DNA from: Gordionus sp. m RMFG-2023
Lineage: Eukaryota; Nematomorpha; Gordioida; Chordodea; Parachordodidae
NCBI RefSeq assembly: GCF_954871325.1
Contig: NC_088778.1
Span: 9,023,743-9,087,742 of the forward strand
Length of the DNA: 64,000 nucleotides
Direction: 5' to 3'
The translations under genes were made by a program, and so were the position numbers. The notes beneath the pieces were generated by a model. The model saw only the letters and a program-made list of their open reading frames with translations. It ran no database searches and was not told the DNA's origin. Positions 39,101 to 51,100 of the stretch are shown piece after piece (the stretch's first letter is position 1; the number at the start of each line of letters is the position of its first letter).

Positions 39101-42100
39101 ATATAATTTAAATTTTGTAAGAAGAAAGGGGAAAAAAAGAAATGAAAATATAGTTTTTGTACAATGATATTCAGTTCTGTCAACGATGTATAGAATCGAG
39201 TCCTATAGGACAGGATCGCGGGCCGGGCCAGCAGTAACATCAATAAAATATAGACCTGGCCCGAGGCCTAAAGATATTAATTACATATTACCTTCCTTCT
39301 TAGCTTGATTAATTTTCACGATTATAAAACGAATTTTAAAAAGTTTTGATACAATCAAGAGATGGAAAATTTTTATTTTTCATTTTCATATCATTTTTTT
39401 TTAATTAAAAAAAAAGAGCTGAGTGAAACTAAAAAAAATTGTATCTTATTTTAAATTCGTGTGTGTCTCTTCTTTCCCGTCAGACAAAAATTCGAATCCT
39501 TCACTAAACGAAACATGGAAAATAAAAAAATATTTAAAATTATCAAACTACATATTCACTCCAATCATATTATCAACAAACGGACATTTTCCTCCTTTAA
39601 CATACAAATTTTTAAAACTTTTATACTCAAAAATCATGACATTTACTAATGAACAAGAGAATTTCCCCTTCTACGGCAAAAAGTGCAAATTGATATGTTC
39701 AAATATAACTGGTCCCTTTTTGGGAACCCAACTAAAAAATAGTTGGCCATTATATTTAACCGTTTATAATAAGATTTTTATATTATTATGTTTGATTTTT
39801 ATATGTTTTTTATAGTAGAAATTTTTTTTTATATAGATTTTATAATGTTATGTTATATTTGTTACACAAAATTTTACTTTCATACTCAACAAAATAATTC
39901 TTCATTGAAATATCTAATTCTACAAATAAAGTTTTTTTCCATAGATATAATTCTTAGATTATTTAGAATCGCACTTCTAAGTCGAGATTTAATCAGCTTG
40001 CTTTTGCTAATTAGGGGAGACCGGGGTAAAGCGATTGACGGGGTAACAATGTTAACGCGAATAACTTTTTAACCATTGAGTATAAAGACCTTAAATTTGG
40101 TGTGAAGATGTATTTTTATATCTAATTTCTTACCTATGTTCATCTTTTAAAAAACTTACCTGGTTTTATATATTTTGTCAAAAAACTGTTTTTTACCCAA
40201 AAAATATAAAAATCATTCTCTAGTATATTTTGCTTTTAGTAAAATTTACATATCCTCAGGATTCAAAATTTGGCACACATGTTCCTTAATGTATTAGCTA
40301 TAAAATAAAATTTATCTGACATCTTTAGCTATATTAGAAGTCACGCAATAACGATATTTATAATATATGTCACCTAGGGGTAAAGCTGTTATGGGTAAAA
40401 CGGTTAAAATATAAAATTATTCACATTAATTTTTCATTAATTTATTTATTATAATTTTTATTGTATCAACCAAATAATGAGAAATTATAAAAGAAAAACC
40501 ATATACAGAGATGTAAATATAATAAATGAAGCCATAAAATATAAAATAACAAATAATACTTCATTAAATTTGTCTGCTAAAAAATTTAACATACCTTATA
40601 CAACGTTGAGAAGGAGATGTAAAATTGGTATTAAAAGTTCAGATCATCATAAACAAATATTTACAAATGAAGAAGAATCTAGATTGTGTGACTACATATT
40701 AGAAGCAAGTAGGTCATTTATGGGATTAACGCCTAAACAAGTAATTAAATTATATTGTTTGTATTATATTGTATTTCATAATTTTAATAACTCAATTTAA
40801 ATATCAATATTAATTTGGTAACTTTAATAAAAATGCTCAATTGAAATTATATTGTATTTCATAATTTAAATAATGCTCAATCTAAATATCAATATTAATT
40901 TGGTAACTTTAATAAAAATGCTCAATTGAAATTATATTGTATTTCATAATTTTAATAATGCTCAATCTAAATATTATTAATTTGGTAACTTTAATAAAAA
41001 TGCTCAATTGAAATTATATTGTATTTCATAATTTTAATAATGCTCAATCTAAATATTATTAATTTGGTAACTTTAATAAAAATGCTCAATTGAAATTATA
41101 TTGTATTTCATAATTTTAATAATGCTCAATCTAAAAATCATGTGGGGCAACAATTTCAGATTTATGATATTCCAGGAGTGTTAAAAAATGAAATACCAAG
41201 GGCAGTGACATCAAATAATATATTAAATGGATTCTTAGCAAGTGGCATATTTCCTTTAAACCCAAATATATTTACAGAACAAGATTATATCTGCTGTAAT
41301 AATTCAAATGCTAACTCAAATATTGAATTTGAAAATAATGATGAAAATATTACAGTGACTCAAAATAATGATAGTGATTTATCAATATTATTGAACGAAA
41401 ATGTTCCAGATGATATTGATGAACCTTATCATGATATGTTACCATCATGCTCAAAAAATTATAATAAAGTATTCAATCCTTCATCTATAATACCTATTCC
41501 AAAATTATTCAATATTTCATCGGATAAAATATCTAAAAAAAAGAATTCAGAAATATTAACATCTACACCTTATAAAAAAAAATTATTAATTCAGAGAAAA
41601 AAAAAGATATCAAAAAATAATTGTGTATGTGTTATTTGTAATAAAAACTATAAAAATAGTCGCGAGGGCGATGAATGGCTAAAATGTACAATGTGCCTTG
41701 AATGGGCACATTCTAAATGTGCTAATTATGATAATTATTTTACATGTCCTTATTGTATCGATTAGTTTTTAAATAAAAATCATAAATAAATCTTAAATTT
41801 GTAATATTTGTTAAATAAAACAATAAATATGTGTCAAATATTATTTTAACCACTTTACCCTAGTGCTTATCCATTTTACCCTGTACCCAGGGTAAAATGG
41901 CGAAAATGAGTAGTTTTACATAACTAATCATAGCTCCTAAAATATTATAGGTAGAGGGCTACACTTTTTATTATCTTGTAGAAGAGAGATGGGGCTACAC
42001 ATTGATCTATAATTTGTTGTGTTTGACTCTTGTTTAAAATTTTTATGGTAAATATGCAAAATGCCTATCGTTTTACCCCGGTCTCCCCTACTCTTATTCA

Positions 42101-45100
42101 TAAATATTAATGGCATCACCCCTTAGGAGATACATATACTTTTTCTTTAGTAAACTTTAAAAATCATCATATAGTAAACGTAATTAAATCATATAATACC
42201 TTTCTGTCTAAAATATTGAGTTAGTCATTTTTAAAAATCGGCTCTAATCCAGCCTTTTAACAAAACTAGGTTTAACACGTTATAAATAAGATTAAATTTA
42301 TTAAAAACCATTCATTAATTGAGGCTATTATCTAAAATAAAAATTTGCCAATAGACCGATAGCCAGCTTGGGCCAAAAAAAACCAAACGGAATACTATTA
42401 TCCTTAGAAATTAAGATAAGGGCGCGATTGTTTTAGATATATATTTATTTTTAAAATGGATATAACAAAAATTACGGATTTAAAATTTTTTGCAATGAAT
42501 CATTCATTTCATAAATTAATCATGAAATTTGCTACAAATACAAAATATGTAATTTTTTTTATAAAATATTTTGATTTTGTATTTGTTTTTATAGTAACTA
42601 AATATAGTCATAAAAACTTTGAATTTTTATTATTTTTTTGGTATAATTGCATTCATCTCATATAAACGAAGCCCCTTTCCCCCCAAGAGTAGGGATAAAA
42701 TGATTTGGGTCGATTTTTAAAAACGACCCGATTAAGATTTTAGTCAAAATAATATTACATAAGCCTGGTGATTTTGCTTAGATGACCGAAAGGTTTAGAC
42801 TGCTATTTGCCAAATCTCGGTTTAAATAATATTTCTTTATCTAAAATCTTAATCGAAGCATTTTTAAAAATATACCCAAATTGAATTTTTAACAGCACTA
42901 CACAAGAGGCCTATAAAAATTATCAGACCTGCAGACCCGGGTATTAGAGGGCTGGGCCATATAAATTTTAAAAAAATAAACCCAAGCCTAGCCTAAAGAT
43001 TTTTTCAACACCTAACTGGCCTAAATTTTTTCTCCTATAAACCCGGACCGCGCCGAGTATTTTAAAACTCGACTATTATATATAATATAAAAATAAATAT
43101 ATTTAAATATTCACATTCATTCACTCTTATTTTAATTTCCATTTCAAAACCATTTATATCTCTCGTTAACTAGTTAATAATAGACACGAAAATTGTTTTT
43201 AAATTATTCATTAATTATATTAATTTTACTTTGGCCTTATATACTCTACTATACTAGGTAAATAAAATAATTACTAATTTAATAGACTAATTCATTTTTA
43301 TTTTCAATAGTTACATAAACTAAGTGAAAGAAAGAAATAGTTACTTTTAAATAATTACAACATATTACAATAATCAAATCTAACTATATATATTACAGGT
43401 AATTTTTTCTGCAGATTATTATATTTTATAAATGATTAGAAAATAACTAACCACATTATTTAAATTTGCCTTTAAAACTTTACTCTATTAGATAAATAAA
43501 ATAATTATTAATTTTGAGACTAATCAATATAATTTTTGTCAATCAAACATACATTATAAAAGAAAATACACTTCGCCAAAAATGAACACAAATATACATT
43601 CCCTTGTTATTAAATGAAAAATATAATCTTCATTTTAGAATAAATATTAAAAGTTATTCGATATTAAATTATTTCAAATTATCTGTAAACCTAACCGAAA
43701 AATACTGAATTAGTATATATTTCCTCAGGCCAATTTTTTTAAACCCGTGTCATAAAGAAAAATTTTTATATACTGGGGATTGGCCGAAATTTTTCCTTGT
43801 ATAAGTATAAAACCCTAGTCAGGCCGAAATATAATTTTTTTAAATAATCCGGTCCGAGCTGAAAATTATTTTATTTTTTACAAACCCGGACCGGGCCGGG
43901 ACGTGAAATTTCTCTTAACATTATTATAGTCACTTGCTAATTAATCTTAATACATTTTAAAAAATTAACAAAACATTTCCATACTTTCTTGTTTAAATGG
44001 GTTTAGCATATTTTCATCTCAGTTTCGTTCTAATTCGTTGCAAGTCTTCAAATTATATTTTGACTTTCATTTACTATAGCCACTCTCATGACTCTTGGTG
44101 TGGTTTGAGCGACAAACGTATCAGGAACTGGATGATGTCTCACTATTCGACACCTCTTGACTCAATCAATCCTAGATCTCACGTTAGAAAAAATAATTCA
44201 TCCTTTTATTTTAAATTATTAATTGGTTCAAATACCATGATGAAGGGTTAGAATCTAGCCTCATATTGTTGTTCGAATTTGGTCATTGGCGAAGCCAACA
44301 TAACCAAGGGGATGGGAAGCGGTAAATTTACTCCTCCGTAGCACATTTGCCATTTTTCGTTAATATTATTAAAATCAATCAAATTTATCCACCCTCCCCC
44401 GCCCGCTTCCCAGAAAATTACTACAAACCGGCCCATAAATTTTTCAAAGAGGTTTTCGTCCCGGTTTGCAAAAATTTTTTTGAAAACTGTCCTGCAAGAC
44501 TCGTATAAATTTTTTTGTCTAATAGACAGCTTTAAAATAAATTTGAAACCTCGATCCGACTAGTAAAAAATATTTTGCAAGTTTTCGGGCTTTACCGACA
44601 TCTAATAAAACTAGCTCATCACGTCATCATAAAGTTTTAACATATTATTTCCTAACGGTTATATTTTTTGAAATCTCATGAATACTTTTAGGTAAAATGA
44701 TGATTTATATGTATTTTTTTTAGGCACACGATATAAACGAAAAATTATCGCGTGTAAATTCTCAACAAAAATCTCGTCGCCCTAGAGGAGTCAGAAGGTC
44801 CGAAATTCCCGAAAAAAATACGTGTTCTCTTTTTATACAGACCGATACCTTCTTGTGGAATCATATAATCAAGAAATTGGACACTACAGACAGGTTCAAC
44901 AATATCCAAAATAGAATAAAACTCGGACTCGTCTTTATTTTTTAAAAACAGGAATATATATCCAACTGTACTGCTAATTTCGATAGAAAAATAGAGAAAG
45001 AACTTTTTTTTAAAAAAAAATAAGTAAAATATAGATAAGAGGAAACATAAGTCGGTTCAAAGACATTAAATTTAATTAACCATTGATACTTTTTATGGGT

Positions 45101-48100
45101 TTTAACATAAGAAAACCGAGACAGAAACCTTGTGGGGAGGGTATAGTGCCTGCCTGAAGGGCAATTTATCTCATATCTAACGACGTATAGGATTCTAAGA
45201 GAGTAGGGAGCAATTTTTTTGGATGACATGGGGGTAGTTCTTCCAGAAGAACTTCTCAAGTATAGACCCCAATAGGGGGTTTAGTGGTAACGCTATTTTA
45301 CATAACACTATATAATTAAGATTTTTATAATAATCGTTTTTACTCTCTTCTAATTTCTTTCTGCATTTTATTATATCGTTAGGAGACGCGTCAGAGAAGA
45401 AATCATAGCGATGATATCCTCCCACATCAAGGCCGTCAATCATATCTACGGCTCCACCGATTTCGGTGAGGTCAAAGGTATCCAATTCGTTGTACAAAGG
45501 ATCAAAGTTTGTTTTACTTATTTATTTTAAATCTTAAAATAATTCAAATGAAGAAAAGTTTTAAATGATTCCTTTCAAGTTTTTAACGAGTATAGTATAT
45601 GTTTGAATTTTTTTAAATTTAAGGTTTTAGAGTCCACTTACTGTGACAACGTATCCGATCAACGGCAAGGTAGTTACTGCAACCCCAATTTGGATGTCAC
45701 CAACGTACTAAATCTGTGGTCACTCGAAAATCATGACGATTTTTGTTTGGCATACCTTTGGACTTACAGGGACTTTGTAGGGGGCACGTTGGGCCTGGCT
45801 TGGGTGGCCGCCCCTGATAGTAATCTAAAATTCAAATTACCTATTTCCCCTAGGAAGTGTCTTAATTCCCCAACTACACAACTCCATAATGGCTTAGATA
45901 AGCTTTTACTCTAAAAATTGGCTTAAACCTCTAAGCTGAGTAGTCTCAAAAAGATGGAATTTTTTTAAAAATAAAGACATGGTGCCATAAGGTTAGGAGA
46001 TTTGTTAAAATACCCTGGACGCTTAAATTTTAGATGAATAAATATATTTCACATGCATATTTAACAATTATCTACGGAGTTATAGGGATTTCATAAAGTT
46101 ATGAGGGGGGTTGGCTTGTATGAGTACCTCTTGATCAGAGCTGTGAACCAGAACCCTCGATATTTTACCAAACTCGAACCCTTTTTTAAATTTAGGGTTT
46201 AAGGTTCATTAATTTTTATTTTAAATGTTATTTTTTTTTAAATTTATATATTAAAATTAAATATAAAATTTATCTAAACTATTTAAAACATAAGTATTTA
46301 TTTTTGATATGAAAACATTTTTTGTGAAAATGATTTTTCATGGAATCATTTTTATTATATTTTAGAGTAAGTACTACATTTTATGTAAAAATTTTAATTT
46401 ATTGTTTGTTAGATTATTAAATTAAAAGTAAGTCCAAGTTCAAAGAAAAGAACAAAATCACAAAGTAAAATAGTTTCATTAAATGCAAGATGCACTGTCA
46501 AAGTTAGGCATAAAAAAATCGATGGTTTAATTTTAACATAAAGATTTTAGAGGATATCTTGATAATTTTTCTTCTCCGTTTAATGACGATTTCCAGGTAT
46601 ACTCAGTATCATGATTATTAGCTTATAAAATTTAAAATAAGAAATAGAATATTATTTTTTATCTTGTATTGCACGATTTTTTAAAGGTTTTAATTTATTA
46701 ATCATCTATCCCAACCCTTCCCACTTCCTCTCTTTTTGGGTTACAATTTTTTTGGTCCTCCTGATATTTTAAATTGATTCCAATATTTTAGAATTAGTAT
46801 TGGTAACAGTGATCCTCCTATACTCTACAAAGACCATTTCTTTAAAAATGGGCGCACTAATAGGATCAACCAAATATTTTACTTCATTTTTTTTTTAAAA
46901 AATAATTGAAATCGATATGATGATACCTTAAATATTAGAATGTTCTAATTTGCATTTTTTTTAAATAAAATAAGATCTCCTTTAAACAAGCGATTTTAAA
47001 TTTTGCTTTATCTACGTAGGCTAAGGTCATACTTAGCGTTTAAGAAATTAAGCTAACAACCAGACCAGCTACAATTAGCACAAGGCAATTCCCTTGTTTA
47101 GGGCATTCATCGGCAGAATCAAAATATAAGAAACGAAATAACTATATTTTTACCTGAACGTTTTGTTTGGAAAAGGATATTTTCACCAGAAAATTTAAAA
47201 CTATTAAATAAGATATGTATACCCAGAGCTTAGGATCTAAGATAACTTTATGAAACCCAGGCCATGCTGGGCCAATTTTTAAAAAATTTATATTAATCAG
47301 TTGGTAAATGTTTGAAAGTCATATAATTATTGTTTAATATTAAGTGACTGCTCATATTTTTAATTTCATTTTTCAAATAATTTACAAAATGTGGCAGAAA
47401 ATTATTATAAAATAACGAGATTTTAAAAAATCCGAGCCTGGATGTAAAAATAATGAAACTTACAATCGGCCTAAAATTTAAATACCCGGGCTGGGCTTGA
47501 TCTAGACTACTAAATATTTTATTTTATATTAAATTGTAATATTTTTAATTTGCTTCTAAATTTTTTATATATTAAATTTCAAATTATTTTTGGATTTTTT
47601 ATAAAATTTTGCCAATTTTATTTTTTACCACGTATAGGGGAATCGGGTGGACTTTGCGAGACATTCAAACCATACAGTGACCTTAATCAAATCAAGAGGC
47701 GTACGATTTACAAATCGCTCAATACGGGGATCATAACCTTGGTCAATTACGGTGCTCAAGTCTCTCCTCGCGTCACTCATTTAACGTTCGCTCACGAGAT
47801 TGGTCACAATTTGGGATCACCTGTAATGATGACAATTTTTTCACGAATCCCATTTTAAAAATGACGAACATTGTTAATTATGTAATTTTTTTTAAAGCGT
47901 AAGTAGATTGGGGTGAGCCACCGAATTTATTTCCGCCAGGAACACCAAAATTTTAGCATATACATATTTTTGGAGTTTTGCTGTAATTTTCATTCTACTT
48001 AAATAAAATAAGAGCATTTCGGATTCACCCCATATTAAGAACGCGAAATATAATCAAAATATTAACGATGATATATATTTTAAAATATATATTTTTTAGC

Positions 48101-51100
48101 ACGATTTTCCTTCCCCGTGCAGACCGGGCCAGGCTTACGGAGATCGGGAAGGGAATTACATAATGTTCTCTTCTGCCACTTCCGGTGATAAATCCAACAA
48201 CGATAGATTCAGTATTTGCAGCAAGGTTAACATGTCCAAGATCCTCGATGCCATCATTTTCGAGAAATATGGGAAAGTCAATTGCTTGATCAGTTAAAAT
48301 CAATTTTTTTTAAAAAAATTAACTTAGAGGGATGGGCTTGTTCACATTGAGTGTGTCCTTAAAAAAAATTAATACTAATAATTTGCAAGTGTAGATTCAA
48401 ATCTCGAAATTTAAAAAAAATATATTAGCACTAACTCAACTTGGATACTTATCAAACTAATAACCATAACCATACATGTGTTTTTTGTTCCGAAGCATTC
48501 AATAACACACCCTTATAGATTATAAATATTTTTTTTTTAAATTCACAATTGGGCCACATTCCTAAAGATCGAAGCGCTTTTTCAGGCATGTTTACGATAA
48601 TTTTATTTATTTCTAAACGAAGGATAATTTGTCGAATTAATTTTTTTATATATAAGTATAAAAAAGTTATACGGCTACCAATTTTAGACACCATATAATC
48701 GTTGATAGAAAACGAAAAATTAATTCGACAAATTAGTATCCTTTGTTTGTAAATATAAAAAAAAAATTCTGAAAAACATGCACGCTTAGAAAAAAGCGTT
48801 TTGTTTGGACTTTTCGAGTTTATAAAATTTATGCTTTTTTTGTGGACTTAATGTTCCGAAATAAAGTAAGTTTGATAGAGCAATTTAGGAAATGAACACC
48901 CATGTTAAATTACAGTTTATATTAATTCTATTTAACTTTTTGAATAAATTTTAATCAATACTAATTCGTTGCATTTAAACGACAACAGCCCTGTTGTTAT
49001 TTTTTAATTATTAGAAATATTAAGTTTCAAGTTCTATTTACATTGAATTTTAAAAATGAACAACTAATTATAAATATTCACTCGTTCTCCCCATACAGAA
49101 AATGATGGCGCTTTCTGCGGCAATGGTCTGCGAGAGGAAGGAGAGGAGTGCGATTGCGGTTACCTAGAAGAATGTCAGGAGAACGGGGAAATCATGTGTT
49201 GTCACCCCAGAACCGAAGACCTAAACACTTCCTGCAAGAAAAAACCTGGGGTCATGTGTAGGTTAGTCTAAATGAATTTTTTTTGTTGAACACGCTTAGG
49301 GGCTGCATAACACTTTCGAATCGCATTATTATATGAAAATGTCTTTCATTTTCCTACTACTCGTCAGTTTTTTTCTAAAATCCCACACTTGTAATTGTAT
49401 TACGCCTAGATTTTTTTTAAGATTTAAAATTAAGTAGTTCAGTTCTACTCAAATTTTATTAAAAAATTAATAAATATATTATATTAATTATTGTAATTAA
49501 ATAAAATTTGAAACACAATCATTCAATAAAAATTAATTGTAAAGCCCTAGCGAAGGCCCATGCTGTACCAAGCAATGCAAGCACATGACGCCGAATGTGA
49601 TGTGTTCTCGGCACACAGAATGCAGTTTGGATTCGTTCTGCACTGGTTTGTCAGCTTCATGTCCCGATCCCCGCCACAGAGACAACCGAACCACTGCATG
49701 TAACGATAACACTCAAGTGTGTTGGCAAGGGGTCAGTCAAATATATATTTCGCTTATTTTTTTACCCTTTCTTTTTTGTTTCCTTCATAGATTTAATATC
49801 TTCTTTTTGTTTATATTAGTGTTGTTAAACGGCTTGATTTGAGCCGATTTTTAAAAACCGCTAACTCAATATTTTATCTACAATAATATTACGCAAGCCT
49901 GAAGATTTTTGCTCATAAATGGCAAAAAGGTCTAGACATCAATTAGCGAAATCTCGAGGCTTAGGCAATATTTTTTTGGCTAAAATATTGAATTAGCCTT
50001 TTTTAAAAATCGACTCAACGAGCCGTTAACAACACTAGTTTATATACCATTAGTTTAAAATTTTTTGAACCATTGCTAGAGGTATATTAATTCCACTTTT
50101 TGGAGGTCGATCTGATATCGGCCGATTTCCGATCCCATATCATATTTGATTTTGTATTCTGTAAGCATACTAATCGTTTTAATTTTTTAATGCACACATC
50201 TACTCATCTCATATACTTTTAAATAGTAAACATCTATAATGTTACTATACCATTACAAATCATTTATTAAATATATTATAATCTAAAAGTATATAAAATA
50301 TTTAATTGATAAATCATTTATAATTAAATTAATCATTTTATTTATAAAAATAAATGGTATTATATATAACTTTTTTTAAATTTTTATCTTTTTTTTATAA
50401 TATGCAATATTTTAAAAATTAAGACGCCATTTTATCCAATCAAAAAATTTTATAATATCGATTTTAAAAATGAAATATTAGCCCGATACAATAAAATATA
50501 TTGGTACATCTCTAATTTTTGCATATCAACTATTTCATAATTGCTTTATTATCATCTCATAATTACACCACCAATTTAAATCTATTTTTTTTATGCGAAA
50601 AAAACGGTATAATTATAGCAATGTTTGGGTTCGATATGCGAAAAAGTTAATCTCGAACAATGTTTTATCAAATACCCTAAAGAGAACAAAAATCCGGACA
50701 GGGAAAAACTTTGTCAATTAGCCTGTCAGCAGATCAGTAAATTAATTTTTACATGTGAATTTTTTTAAACTTATGAACATTATTCTTTGCATACATCATT
50801 TGTTACTGTTTTATAAAGGGCCTTCAACTTCAACCCCTTTAGTTAACTTTTTACCAAAAGTTGAGGGCCTTATTCTATCCCAGACTTTAAGAAAACACAT
50901 TCTTAATTTGCCGCACAAAGACGTTACCACTCCCCCGACATGTTGAGACAGAAGGAGAGTTTGTAAAAGATAACTCTTTCATTTTTTTGAGCTAATAACT
51001 TATTTATCTTGTAAAATTAATTCAAGACCAACCAGAAACGTGTAAAAGCAGTCACGAATACCCGGCTCTCAGGGCTATAAATAAAGGGAATGGCATAAAC

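Larger units (their letters stand above)
40014..42088 (+). mobile_element. pogo-type (Tc1/mariner superfamily) element, core deleted
   Basis: The terminal inverted repeats GGGGAGACCGGGGTAAA (left) and TTTTACCCCGGTCTCCCC (right) are flanked by TA (40012-40013, 42089-42090). It carries the start and end of a transposase (40477-40800 and 41142-41765) on either side of a tandem repeat that occupies the place of the DDE core. It is not autonomous. Confidence 0.9.
36053..44079 (+). other. ADAM10: ADAM10 intron c (8.0 kb)
   Basis: Longest intron of the gene. It holds a palindromic MITE (37243-37446), a non-LTR reverse-transcriptase tail (37800-38110, minus), a possible retroelement fragment (39420-39790), a pogo element (40014-42088), a partial MITE (about 42193-42267), a second MITE copy (42690-42900) and GC-rich blocks at 42915-43060 and 43740-43905. 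GC-rich words also occur near 39195-39270. Confidence 0.8.

Noticed and set aside
45195..45497. 100-codon minus-strand frame
   Set aside because: It is the antisense of ADAM10 exon f, whose plus-strand reading matches the family.
48025..48303. 92-codon minus-strand frame
   Set aside because: Antisense of ADAM10 exon i.
50755..50946. 63-codon frame between ADAM10 exons l and m ([17 protein letters not shown]...)
   Set aside because: Exons l and m join in phase without it, and the sequence does not match the ADAM10 Cys-rich region. It also carries an inverted GGCCTTCAACT / AGTTGAGGGCC pair, so it may be an old element.
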